In this document: in pieces, positions 51,424 to 60,194 of the stretch
How the letters are laid out: every line of letters begins with the position of its first letter
How positions within the stretch are numbered: the first letter of the stretch is position 1
Assembly: GCF_004834005.1 (NCBI RefSeq)
Contig: NZ_STFF01000004.1
Location: 1 to 64,000, forward strand
Direction of reading: 5' to 3'
From: Niastella caeni
GTDB taxonomy: Bacteria > Bacteroidota > Bacteroidia > Chitinophagales > Chitinophagaceae
DNA: 64,000 nucleotides
Notes under the pieces: model-generated
Told to the model about the DNA's origin: nothing
Seen by the model: only the letters and a program-made list of their open reading frames with translations
Databases searched by the model: none
Made by a program: the position numbers and the translations under genes

Positions 51424-54400
51424 ATGAGAAAACTTTATCTTATTCTGTTATGTATTATACATAACGTAACCTCATTTGCGCAAAGCGATTCCACCATTGT
51501 TCATCACGTTAACAAATTGATTGCACACGAACCCTCCATTCGAATGCGGGCCGATAGCATTATCAAGGTCAACGGCGACCTGCAGGTGTATTTCAACACC
51601 GATAGATCATATGTGCAGGGTTCAATTTCTGAAACAGAATCGGAAGGACTGAACGAACTATTAGTACACCTGATTACCGACACAGACAGCCGAAACGTGC
51701 TGTTGCTGGCAAAAGACAAAGCAACCGGCAAATATAAAACGCTGGATTATTTTGTAAAGACACCAGCTATTGAAAAGTACAAAGCAGTTAAAAATAATGA
51801 CCCTTTTCCGGATAAGCAGGGAAAGGCTGCCGCAGCACAGGCCCGCGTCATTCCGGGGGTGGGACAGCCAATTGCAACCGGCGCATTAAGCGGCAAAACC
51901 GTCTGGTTAAGCCCCGGCCACGGCTGGCACAATACGGGAACAGGCTTTATCACCCAGCGCGGTACTACCAACCAATTGGTAGAAGATTTTATAACTGCTG
52001 AAACAATAGATTATTACCTGTTGAATTACCTCACGAATGCGGGCGCCAACGTTTGGAGTGTACGCGAACGCGATATGAACACTTCAGAGATCATCGTTAA
52101 CAACGACGACGGCGCACCGGCCTATACTGAAACCGGTACCTGGAATACCGGCACCGCTGTCGGTTATGGCGGCACGTATCGTACCAATACTGCCAATGCC
52201 AGTGCAACAGCCAAAGCTATTTTTAAGCCAACCGTTACTGCCAACGGATTGTACTGGGTTTCCGTACGCTATATCAGTGGCGCCAACCGCGCTACCGATG
52301 TGCAATATATCGTAAAACATGCCGGCGGGACCACTACGTATAAAGTGAACCAGGAAATACATGGTGATACCTGGGTATACCTGGGACAGTTTTACTTTTT
52401 TGCCGGTGGTGATTATAATGTTACCATCAGCAACCAGTCAACCGACGCTTCTCAGGCCATTATTGCCGATGCCGTTCGTTTGGGCGGCGGTATTGGCCAA
52501 ACCCCGGATTGTATAAATGGCGGTGCAGCCAGCGGCAGGCCTCGGTTTGAAGAATCAGCCCGGCAATTTGCCAGGTATCAGGGGCATCCGACATGCCGTG
52601 AAGATGTAACGGTTCGTCCTGTTTATTCAGAATGGGAATTAAGCAAGGGCGGCAATGAAATAGACAATGCGGTGTATGTATCCTTTCATACCAATGCAGG
52701 AGGTGGAACCGGAACGGAAACCTACCGGTATAACGGGGCGGGTTCCTCGCAACCGAACATTACGCCGGGCAGTACGCAGCTACGCGACAGTATTCACAAG
52801 CAGCTTGTTGCCGACCTGCGGGCCGGTTGGCGCAGTACCTGGGTCGACAGGGGCGTTAAAACCGCAAACTTTGGTGAATTACGGGAGTTACTCACCGTGC
52901 CCGGCACATTGGTAGAACTTGGCTTTCATGATCATACCGGTGATGCAGCCGATATGAGAGAGCCGGAATTCCGCCGGTTGGCTGCCCGTGCCACCTACAA
53001 AGGCATCGTTAAGTTTTTCAATTACCGCGATGGCGTGCCGGTTGTTTTTTTGCCTGAAGAACCAACGCATGTAGCTGCCAGGAATACAGGCAATTCCACT
53101 ATTCGCATTAGCTGGAAGGCACCTGTTAGCGGGGGTATTTACGGACATCCGGCCACCGGGTACCGCGTATATGTAAGCGAGAATGGCCGTGGCTTTGGCG
53201 ATGGTATCAATGTCACTGACACAGGATACACCTTTAGCGGCACCGCCGATAAAACCTATTTCTTCAAAATAACGGCGGTAAATGCCGGTGGCGAATCCTT
53301 CGCTTCGGGCGTAGTTGCTGCGCATACACCCCTGCATAGCGGCGGCAATTACCAACCGGTTAAATACCTGTTGGTCGATGGGTTCGACCGGATCGATGCA
53401 TCGGCCATGTTGCTGAAGTTTGAAAGCAGCGCCCTGGGTAATGTTCGTAGAATGGTACTCGATAAAATGAACAACTACAGTTATATGGTAGAACACGGCA
53501 AGGGCCTGGCCAGTTGCGATGTGGCTTTTGATGGAATTCAAAATGAAGTAGTCACTTCCGGAAATGCGGGACTGTCGAATTACTTTGCGGTTGACTGGTT
53601 TTTAGGCGAAGAAAGCACCAGCCCCAGAACTTTCGAGGCAACCGAAAAAACGGCCATTAAAAACTACCTCGATAATGGCGGCCGGTTGTTGCTCTCCGGG
53701 GCCGAAATAGGGTGGGACATTGGCCGGACTGCATCCGTAAATGCCGATACCAGTTTTTATAAAAATTATTTGAAAGCCGTATATGTGAGCGATGACGCTG
53801 GTACTTATAATTTTAACGGCACTACCGGATTTTTTAATGGAGGCAGCGGCACATTCGGCAATGGCGTCAACGGTTATTATGATGTAGATTATGCCGATGT
53901 TCTTGGTACCACCGGTGGTTCTGAATTGGTATTGAACTATTCAACCGGTACAGGAGCCGGAGTAGGTTATAAAGGCCAGTTCCGGGTATTGTATTTTGGC
54001 TTTCCCATTGAAGCGATCATCAATGATAATGTAAGGAATAATTTGATCTGCGAATCGGTTGATTATCTGGCGGAAGCAGACAATAATTCTCTTTTTGTTT
54101 TGACTGGTAAACAGGGTCGCAGCGGGAATAAGTTACAATGGATCACAGGACCGGAAATAAATACCGCACATTACAGGCTGGAAAGAAGTACAGACGGCAA
54201 AAATTTCAAAACCATTACTGGTCCCATTAAACCCATGGGTTCGGCTGCTGAAGGATATAAATATGATGTTGATGATAATGATATTAATACTACCGCTTAT
54301 TATCGCGTGGTAACAACCGATAAGAACAACAAGCAAACGATCTCTAACCTGGCCATCATTCAAAACGAGCAGCAGCAAAAAATGTTTGTGTTGAATAATC

Positions 54401-54618
54401 CGGCGCGTGGCGATATCCGGTTAAAGATCCAGGGAACAGGATCCTTCCGCTTAACGCTGGTAAATGCGGCCGGACAAACCGTATATCAAACCAATGTAAA
54501 TGCCGTTAATAGCCGCAATGTGGTGATACCGGCGGGCAAACTGAACAAAGGCATATACTGGTTGAGCGCAAATGTTAATAATCAAAAGCTGGAAACGGTG
54601 AAGATTTTGATACAGTAG
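51424..54618 (+). CDS. T9SS-exported N-acetylmuramoyl-L-alanine amidase, multidomain
   Basis: 1064 residues. Signal peptide (KLYLILLCIIHNVTSFAQ). An Amidase_3 domain begins near residue 158 (VWLSPGHGWHNTGTGF, with the zinc His) and resumes later with AVYVSFHTNAGGGTGTETY and LVELGFHDH. Between them (about 225-355) an inserted beta domain resembles golvesin-type modules (AIFKPTVTANGLYWVSVRYI). A fibronectin type III domain follows (about 550-640, PTHVAARNTGNSTIRISWK), then a long unassigned domain (about 650-885) and a type IX sorting domain (NNPARGDIRLKIQG .. KGIYWLSANV). It should cross the outer membrane and cut peptidoglycan outside or at the surface. Confidence 0.88.
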   Translation: MRKLYLILLCIIHNVTSFAQSDSTIVHHVNKLIAHEPSIRMRADSIIKVNGDLQVYFNTDRSYVQGSISETESEGLNELLVHLITDTDSRNVLLLAKDKATGKYKTLDYFVKTPAIEKYKAVKNNDPFPDKQGKAAAAQARVIPGVGQPIATGALSGKTVWLSPGHGWHNTGTGFITQRGTTNQLVEDFITAETIDYYLLNYLTNAGANVWSVRERDMNTSEIIVNNDDGAPAYTETGTWNTGTAVGYGGTYRTNTANASATAKAIFKPTVTANGLYWVSVRYISGANRATDVQYIVKHAGGTTTYKVNQEIHGDTWVYLGQFYFFAGGDYNVTISNQSTDASQAIIADAVRLGGGIGQTPDCINGGAASGRPRFEESARQFARYQGHPTCREDVTVRPVYSEWELSKGGNEIDNAVYVSFHTNAGGGTGTETYRYNGAGSSQPNITPGSTQLRDSIHKQLVADLRAGWRSTWVDRGVKTANFGELRELLTVPGTLVELGFHDHTGDAADMREPEFRRLAARATYKGIVKFFNYRDGVPVVFLPEEPTHVAARNTGNSTIRISWKAPVSGGIYGHPATGYRVYVSENGRGFGDGINVTDTGYTFSGTADKTYFFKITAVNAGGESFASGVVAAHTPLHSGGNYQPVKYLLVDGFDRIDASAMLLKFESSALGNVRRMVLDKMNNYSYMVEHGKGLASCDVAFDGIQNEVVTSGNAGLSNYFAVDWFLGEESTSPRTFEATEKTAIKNYLDNGGRLLLSGAEIGWDIGRTASVNADTSFYKNYLKAVYVSDDAGTYNFNGTTGFFNGGSGTFGNGVNGYYDVDYADVLGTTGGSELVLNYSTGTGAGVGYKGQFRVLYFGFPIEAIINDNVRNNLICESVDYLAEADNNSLFVLTGKQGRSGNKLQWITGPEINTAHYRLERSTDGKNFKTITGPIKPMGSAAEGYKYDVDDNDINTTAYYRVVTTDKNNKQTISNLAIIQNEQQQKMFVLNNPARGDIRLKIQGTGSFRLTLVNAAGQTVYQTNVNAVNSRNVVIPAGKLNKGIYWLSANVNNQKLETVKILIQ

Positions 54619-54805
54619 AATACAGCTAAAAGCCTAAAGCTAAAAGCCTAAAGCTATAAGCCTAAAGCTATAAGCCTAAAGCTATAAGCCTAAAGGCGCA
54701 AAAGCAAAAACAGCTTCCCGTTTTAGGCTTTTAGCTTTGTATTTGCTTACAGCTTGCAGCTTGCAGCTTACGGCTTACAGCTTGCAGCTTACAGCCATGC
54801 AAACG
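54618..54805. repeat. word repeat, AAGCCTAAAGCTATAAGCC tandem/palindrome
   Basis: GCCTAAAGCTATAAGCCTAA repeated in tandem several times (54,625-54,700), then inverted TTAGGCTTTTAGC and CTTGCAGCTTACGGCTTAC. The longest block of this family in the window; one arm is the rough reverse complement of the other. Confidence 0.8.
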
Positions 54806-54896
54806 ATTGCATCTGAAATGCCCTTTGTTTTTTGTTATAAACATTCATAAGTGGTAATTTCATCGATACGATTGCATTCACCCACATTATATATCC

Positions 54897-56285
54897 ATGA
54901 ATAGAAGACATCTTATAAAGCAGCTTGGTCTGGGCCTTGGCGCCACAGTATTAGGACCAAAAGTCATGGCTCAACTTGCCAATGATACCATTGAATATGA
55001 GTTGCCTCGAAATCCACTGCACAAACGAATAGACAAACCCGTTACTGCCATTACGCTGGGTGCAGGTAACCGTGGAAATGTGTATGGAAATTTTGCTGCT
55101 AAATTTCCTAACCTGTTAGATATCGTTGGCGTAGCCGAACCGGTTGCCATTCGTAATGAACGGTACGCCGCCAAACACCAGATAGATGATAAAAACCGCT
55201 TCGATACCTGGGAACGGGTATTTGAGCGGCCCAAATTTGCAGATGCCATCATCATTACAACTCCTGATGCATTGCATTATGCGCCATGTATGAAAGCGTT
55301 GGAAATGGGCTACGACATTTTGTTGGAGAAACCCATTGCGCCTACAGAAAAAGAATGCCGCAGTATTCTGGCATTGGCCAAAAAAACTGGTCGCATTGTA
55401 GCGGTATGCCATGTATTACGCTATGCGCCTTACTTCGTAAAAATGAAAGAGCTCATTGCACAGGGCGCTGTTGGCGATATCATCAGTATTCAACACCTGG
55501 AGCCGATCGAGCACCTGCACATGGCGCATTCATATGTACGCGGCAACTGGCACAATTCAAAGAAAACTACGCCGATCATCCTGGCTAAATCATGCCACGA
55601 CCTGGATATTATAAAATGGATCATCAACAAGCCGGCCAGGCAAATTTCTGCCATGGGCGATCTGAAATGGTTTAGAAAAGAAAATGCACCCACCGGCAGT
55701 ACTGCCCGTTGCACCGATGGTTGTGCTGTTGAACGAACCTGTCCGTATTCCGCCATCAGGTCGTACTACGACAAACGGCTTCGCTTATCCGTATTTGACC
55801 TTCCGGATGATAAGACGAAACACCCCGAAGCGATTATGGAAAAATTAAAGACCACCGATTATGGCCGGTGTGTGTATCGTATGGACAATGACCAACCCGA
55901 TCATTACATAACCAACATCCGGTTCGGCGATAATATAACCGCCAGCTTTTCTATGGAAGCGTTTACCTCTTACGCAGGCCGCCGTACGCGGGTTATGGGT
56001 TCCATGGGCGATATGGTAGGCGATATGAATGAACTGGTGATCACCGATTTCAGGACCGATAAACAAACCAAACTGGTGCCTAAAGCTGAGGATGTGGAAG
56101 AATACAGGAACAGCGGCCATGGCGGTGGCGACTGGTTGCTGGCGCATGATTTTGTGCAGGCGGTGTCGCAGCAAAATCCCAAATTACTGACCTCTACCAT
56201 CGATGAATCTATCGAAAGCCATATCATGGGCTTTATGGCCGAAGAAAGCCGGAAGACCAATAAGGTGATGGCGATAACGATGTAA
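54897..56285 (+). CDS. Gfo/Idh/MocA oxidoreductase with Tat signal
   Basis: 462 residues. A twin-arginine signal starts it (MNRRHLIKQLGLGLGATVLG). The Rossmann fold has ITLGAGNRGNVYGNFAA (about 50-66) and IITTPDALHYAPCMKALEMG, then DILLEKPIAPTEKECRSIL (EKP motif). The substrate domain includes KSCHDLDIIKWI (His-Asp pair) and a Cys cluster, CTDGCAVERTCPY, unusual for the family. Likely a periplasmic NAD(P)-dependent sugar oxidoreductase or glycosidase. Confidence 0.88.
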   Translation: MNRRHLIKQLGLGLGATVLGPKVMAQLANDTIEYELPRNPLHKRIDKPVTAITLGAGNRGNVYGNFAAKFPNLLDIVGVAEPVAIRNERYAAKHQIDDKNRFDTWERVFERPKFADAIIITTPDALHYAPCMKALEMGYDILLEKPIAPTEKECRSILALAKKTGRIVAVCHVLRYAPYFVKMKELIAQGAVGDIISIQHLEPIEHLHMAHSYVRGNWHNSKKTTPIILAKSCHDLDIIKWIINKPARQISAMGDLKWFRKENAPTGSTARCTDGCAVERTCPYSAIRSYYDKRLRLSVFDLPDDKTKHPEAIMEKLKTTDYGRCVYRMDNDQPDHYITNIRFGDNITASFSMEAFTSYAGRRTRVMGSMGDMVGDMNELVITDFRTDKQTKLVPKAEDVEEYRNSGHGGGDWLLAHDFVQAVSQQNPKLLTSTIDESIESHIMGFMAEESRKTNKVMAITM

Positions 56286-56521
56286 AGCGGTCATGACCTC
56301 GTTAGGCTGGCTTTGGGGGCATTACGACCCCCGAAGCTTTAGCGAAAGGTCATGTTATTATAATGATAAATGTACAATTCACAGTTTTAATAATGGTATA
56401 CATACTCAAAAAATAGTGTATATATCTGATTGTCAATTCTATAGGCGCTCCGTTATAATTTTTTCAGACTGTTTCCAGGATATATTCGAATTCTTCAGTT
56501 TCACGTAACGATTAAAAAGGG
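56286..56521. other. intergenic, possible terminator
   Basis: TGGGGGCATTACGACCCCCG near 56,313-56,333 forms a strong hairpin inside the longer pair CATGACCT / AGGTCATG. No gene is visible in the rest. The transition to cassette-type DNA occurs near 56,520. Confidence 0.45.
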
Positions 56522-56716
56522 AGAGAACATGGGTTGGCAAAAAACTGGCCGACACAACGCAGCATCGACTTTTATTTCGTTATTCAGCTTCATCAATCAG
56601 CTCGACGTTATAATTTGGCGACATCTATAACAATGAAATTTTAATTATAAATTTAGCTGCGGTTCGGGCTGGACAAATTTCAAATACCTGTTCTTCGCCA
56701 AGCCCCGACCGTTGGC
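56522..56716 (+). repeat. cassette repeat, type B-like (195 bp)
   Basis: GAGAAC, arm GGGTTGGCAAAAAACTGG, long centre, arm TCTTCGCCAAGCCCC, end box GTTGGC. Same architecture as region 1, some 37 kb away. Confidence 0.7.
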
Positions 56717-56796
56717 TGCAAGCGTACCGCGCAAGTCAGCTATCCCAAACTTAATTGAAAATCACAGAAATTGACATATTAAAGGACAAGACAACG

Positions 56797-57075
56797 ATGA
56801 GGCTAATTATACAATTCATAATTATCATTTTATTTACTTCAGTGACCTTTACTTCTGTTGGTCAAATAACAGACAGTGTTCAGACGACAGCCGTTTCTGC
56901 CGACACATTGAGTACTGTTCAGACAGAAAATTTTCACGAAGAAGTTGATGAGGGTTTTGAACCAGGGCTTGCGTTATTTGCTTTATTCGGAATAGGGTTT
57001 ATGTTTATTTGTGTTGGTGCTTTTGTGGCTGCTGGCGTTTCGTTCAATGAATTCCATGCCTTCGCAAATACTTGA
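56797..57075 (+). CDS. small membrane protein, C-terminus encoded by repeat DNA
   Basis: 92 residues from ATG 56,797 (a TTG start at 56,755 is less likely). Signal/anchor RLIIQFIIIILFTSVTF, an acidic segment (about 40-58) and a second hydrophobic helix (LALFALFGIGFMFICVG with AFVAAG). The last residues (FNEFHAFANT) are read from a type E repeat arm, indicating that the native 3' end was replaced. Confidence 0.6.
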   Translation: MRLIIQFIIIILFTSVTFTSVGQITDSVQTTAVSADTLSTVQTENFHEEVDEGFEPGLALFALFGIGFMFICVGAFVAAGVSFNEFHAFANT

Positions 57076-57158
57076 ACGTTGGTTGCAGTTAATCACCAGC
57101 CGGTACCCGGCAGACCGAACACAGAATGCCGCCACATTACCAATGCTTTACTGTTGGC
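57041..57158 (+). repeat. compound cassette repeat (type E end plus type B end)
   Basis: TTCAATGAATTCCATGCC and GTTGGTTGC (57,078-57,086), then CCGCCACATTACCAATGC and GTTGGC (57,153-57,158). Two right ends in a row without left arms. Confidence 0.65.
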
Positions 57159-57211
57159 TGTAACCGCCCGATAAATGTTAAAATGACAGAATAATATATA
57201 AAGATCAAATT

Positions 57212-58354
57212 ATGGGGATCAAGAAAAACATTTCTATTACTTATTTTACCTTACTATTTACTTTTCTACTCTTTCAGCAAATGAAAGTTAGTGCCTGTAC
57301 AATTGCTAGCGCAGTTGCGTCCAATGGACATGTCTGGAATTGTAATAATGAAGACGGTCCTCTTGGTGTCGCCAATTTCATTAATGTATTTCCTAAATCC
57401 ACTTCAATGAAATACGGTTATTTTACACTTTCATATTTTTCTCCAAAACTTGGGGAAGGAAGTAGCATGCAAGGGGGAATGAATGAAGCTGGATTGACAT
57501 TTGACTTCAATGGAATTAACACTGTGAAGGGATTCGACCCAAAAAAAATGAAAGCCTTCCATTTCGGAGACGAGCAAATTCTGCCTTATATTTTGGGCAA
57601 CATGAGTTCGGTGACGGAAGTAATTGAGTTTTTCGAAACGTACTGGTTTCAAAATGGTTTCGTAAGTGCTCAAATGCACGTTGCCGACAGATTTGGAAGA
57701 TTTGCCATAATTAGTGCATCGGGAATTAAATCGGTACGAAATGGTGCATTCCTCATCTCAACAAACTTTGACATATGCGGGAAGGAAGACAGCACATCAT
57801 GTAGAAGATATCCTATAGTAACTTCTATTTTAAAAAACCAAGACGCGGGGTTTAATACCATGATGGAAATCTGTAAGAAGACAAGTGGAGAGAGTACGAT
57901 GTATTCCAATATTCAAAATCTTACAACTGGAGAAGTTTGGTTTTTTTCCAAACACGATCCAGAAGTTATGGTTAAAACCAATATTTGTGATCTTCTTTCC
58001 AAAGGACCTAAATCGTATACATTTAGCGACTTAAAAGCACTCATCGAAAAGCGAACAGCATTTCAACCTCTTCACCCAACTAAGATAGAATTAGCTGACG
58101 TCTTGAAGTCTAGGTACATTGGAACATATATGAATGATTATACAGGTAAATTGGTCGTTGAAATTCATCAGGATGGAATCAAAATTACATCAGTAGATGG
58201 CAATTCAAATATTCTTTTGCCACAATCAGAGAACACATTTTATTTTCCAAATGAAGACGTGAGAGTAGAATTTACTAAAGACAAAAAGACCAACAAATTG
58301 ACAATGAGTTTTTACGAAAATGGATTTTGGATTTTTGACGCTAGGAAGACTTAG
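57212..58354 (+). CDS. choloylglycine hydrolase-like (linear amide C-N hydrolase)
   Basis: 380 residues. Signal peptide (about 1-28) ends just before Cys29 in VSACTIASAVASNGHVW. That Cys would be the N-terminal nucleophile after processing, as in bile-salt hydrolases and penicillin V acylases. NCNNEDGPLGVANFINVFP, MQGGMNEAGLTFDFNGI and FLISTNFDI fit this Ntn fold. The C-terminal 80 residues (SRYIGTYMNDYTGKLVVEIH) form an extra beta domain. It is the largest cargo of the small cassette block; the substrate is unknown. Confidence 0.82.
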   Translation: MGIKKNISITYFTLLFTFLLFQQMKVSACTIASAVASNGHVWNCNNEDGPLGVANFINVFPKSTSMKYGYFTLSYFSPKLGEGSSMQGGMNEAGLTFDFNGINTVKGFDPKKMKAFHFGDEQILPYILGNMSSVTEVIEFFETYWFQNGFVSAQMHVADRFGRFAIISASGIKSVRNGAFLISTNFDICGKEDSTSCRRYPIVTSILKNQDAGFNTMMEICKKTSGESTMYSNIQNLTTGEVWFFSKHDPEVMVKTNICDLLSKGPKSYTFSDLKALIEKRTAFQPLHPTKIELADVLKSRYIGTYMNDYTGKLVVEIHQDGIKITSVDGNSNILLPQSENTFYFPNEDVRVEFTKDKKTNKLTMSFYENGFWIFDARKT

Positions 58355-58383
58355 TAAGGAAATTGGTTGGATAAGTGGCAGCA

Positions 58384-58430
58384 GCCAACAGGAAGTTTTC
58401 TGCTATACCGGCTAACGACCAGAAATTGAA
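58384..58430 (+). repeat. cassette-repeat left half (type D)
   Basis: GCCAACAGGAAGTTTTCTGC followed by TATACCGG. GCAGCAGCCAAC is near the reverse complement of the cassette start (GTTGGCTGTAAC). The right arm is missing; backbone remnant follows. Confidence 0.6.
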
Positions 58431-58497
58431 GATGACCCTGACCTGACTGGCAAAAAATTCCCAGGTAATCCGACAAAATCATATCGTTCAACAAAGC

Positions 58498-58800
58498 CGT
58501 TCTCCCCCCGGCGGCAGCGTGATCTTATCGCCGGTAAAAGTTTTTACCGGTTTGCCGGCCGCATCAACAATGGTTACTTCGTATTGAATAGTTTGCGTTT
58601 TATCATCATCGTTTTTTACTTCCGATACTGCATGAATGGTTGCCGAACGTCCGGTAATGTCAAAACCAAAAGCAGTCACCCCATTTTCGAGTAAGCCAAG
58701 GTGTTTTCCATTTAAATAAAAGTCACCGGCCTGGCGGATGCCTTCAAATTCTAAAAATATCTTTTATGCTTTTGCTGACCGCCACGTGGAAACTGTACTG
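58498..58800 (-). pseudogene. GH2 glycosidase (beta-galactosidase-like) fragment
   Basis: Minus-strand frames encode SFHVAVSKSIKDIF, then in another frame LEFEGIRQAGDFYLNGKHLG and NGVTAFGFDITGRSATIHAV, continuing to VDAAGKPVKTFTGDKITLPP. This is the sugar-binding and first Ig-like region of GH2 enzymes. It carries a frameshift and is cut off at 58,498 where cassette DNA ends. A relic of the backbone gene once at this spot. Confidence 0.7.
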
Positions 58801-58916
58801 CAGAGTCCTGAATGGCTGACAATTGGAATGGCATACCTTTGCTATTAACAGCGTGCAGCGTGGGCCCTGAGGCTGTATTCCATTATCAAATTATCACATT
58901 AGATTTTCATCTGTCC

Positions 58917-59633
58917 ATGAAACAAAAGAAATTCCTGACCGCTCAATGGCTGCGTCTCATCATGGCCAACTACCTGGTTGAGCCGGAAGTGCTGAAACCG
59001 TTCTTGCCCGCCAAAACGGAATTGGATTCCTGGAATAACAAGACGTATGTGAGCCTGGTTGGTTTCCTGTTTCATGATACCTGTGTTCGGAACGTTCGCT
59101 TTCCTTTTCACACCACCTTCCCGGAAGTGAACCTGCGTTTTTATGTGCGATATAAAGAAAATGATGAATACAAACGAGGGGTGGTGTTCATTAAGGAGAT
59201 CGTGCCCCGGCCTGCCATCACCTTCATTGCCAACTACCTGTTTAATGAGCGGTATGTTACCCTGCCCATGAAAAGCTTTGTGAATATAACTCCGCAGCAA
59301 CAGCATATCGGCTATCACTGGAAATTTAAAAATCACTGGAATAAGTTGGAGGTGCACACGGGGTTGAAAAAATATCCTATTCAGCCAGGCAGTGAAGAGG
59401 AGTTTATAACGGAGCATTTCTGGGGATATTCGGCCATCAGCAAAACGATGACGGGAGAATACCAGGTAGAGCATCCGGGTTGGGATGTGTTCCCGGTGGA
59501 GCAATACAAGGTGGATTGCGATTTTGAAAAATTGTATGGACCTGCTTTCTCGGCATTGAATGGCCAAACCCCGGTATCTGTATTTCTGGCAGAAGGCTCG
59601 GCGATCAGTGTATATAGTAAACGGGCTATTTGA
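58917..59633 (+). CDS. DUF2071 (YqjF-like) protein
   Basis: 238 residues from ATG 58,917; the earlier in-frame ATG at 58,812 overlaps GH2 remnant DNA. KFLTAQWLRLIMANYLVEPE with LKPFLPAKTELDSW opens the family; NLRFYVRY, GVVFIKEIVPRPAITFIANY and HPGWDVFPV follow. Resembles acetoacetate-decarboxylase-like folds; function unknown. Its stop overlaps the 3' end of the convergent gene. Confidence 0.85.
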   Translation: MKQKKFLTAQWLRLIMANYLVEPEVLKPFLPAKTELDSWNNKTYVSLVGFLFHDTCVRNVRFPFHTTFPEVNLRFYVRYKENDEYKRGVVFIKEIVPRPAITFIANYLFNERYVTLPMKSFVNITPQQQHIGYHWKFKNHWNKLEVHTGLKKYPIQPGSEEEFITEHFWGYSAISKTMTGEYQVEHPGWDVFPVEQYKVDCDFEKLYGPAFSALNGQTPVSVFLAEGSAISVYSKRAI

Positions 59634-60138
59634 ACTTCTTCAATATCTTCCTCGCCCTGCTTTTAAAGGCGGCAGTTTCGTACGGCCACCGTTCTTCAAT
59701 GATCAGTTTTAATTCAGGCTTTATATCGGGATATTCGTTCGCCAGGTTTTCCAAAATGGTCAGGGAAAATGCTTTTATGGCCGGGGCGGTATCATTATCG
59801 GCAACGAATTCAAAGCAGTCGTTCATTACCTGGCCGTGAAAGCGTTTGGGAATGGTTACAAATTGTAACAGTCGAACCACATTTCTTACCACCGCAATAT
59901 GGGCGTCCTTTTTCTTTAACAGCGGCAAGATCTGTTTAAACCAGGGGTTGATCAGCTCCGGGTGGTGCTCCACACAAATGCTCAATGGCCAGCCTGCCCG
60001 CTGGGTTACCCGGTACTCGCCTTTCAAAAACAATTGCATAAGCTCGGCAAACCGTTCTTTATCGTTGCCAACATACCGCACTATTTTCCCGCACTGTGTT
60101 TTAGAATGCTCCTTTTGAATCGTTTTTAATAAATCCAT
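59626..60138 (-). CDS. HEAT-repeat-like protein
   Basis: 170 residues from the ATG at 60,138. All-helical, with repeats such as AVVRNVVRLLQFVTIPKRF and AIKAFSLTILENLANEYPDI; the C-terminus is Lys-rich. Similar to small DNA-alkylation-repair/HEAT proteins of Bacteroidota. Binding partner unknown. Ends 8 bp inside the neighbouring convergent gene. Confidence 0.7.
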   Translation of the reverse strand: MDLLKTIQKEHSKTQCGKIVRYVGNDKERFAELMQLFLKGEYRVTQRAGWPLSICVEHHPELINPWFKQILPLLKKKDAHIAVVRNVVRLLQFVTIPKRFHGQVMNDCFEFVADNDTAPAIKAFSLTILENLANEYPDIKPELKLIIEERWPYETAAFKSRARKILKKFK

Positions 60139-60194
60139 ATAAATTTGAAAATAAGCCAATTTAAAAACCTGACACATAGAATCCTGCTGAAAAA

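Noticed and set aside
54618..54805. CRISPR array
   Set aside because: Units are about 12 bases, degenerate, without unique spacers of constant length, and followed by an inverted arm; no cas genes.
58899..59567. 222-residue minus-strand frame opposite the DUF2071 gene
   Set aside because: Antisense shadow of a recognised family.
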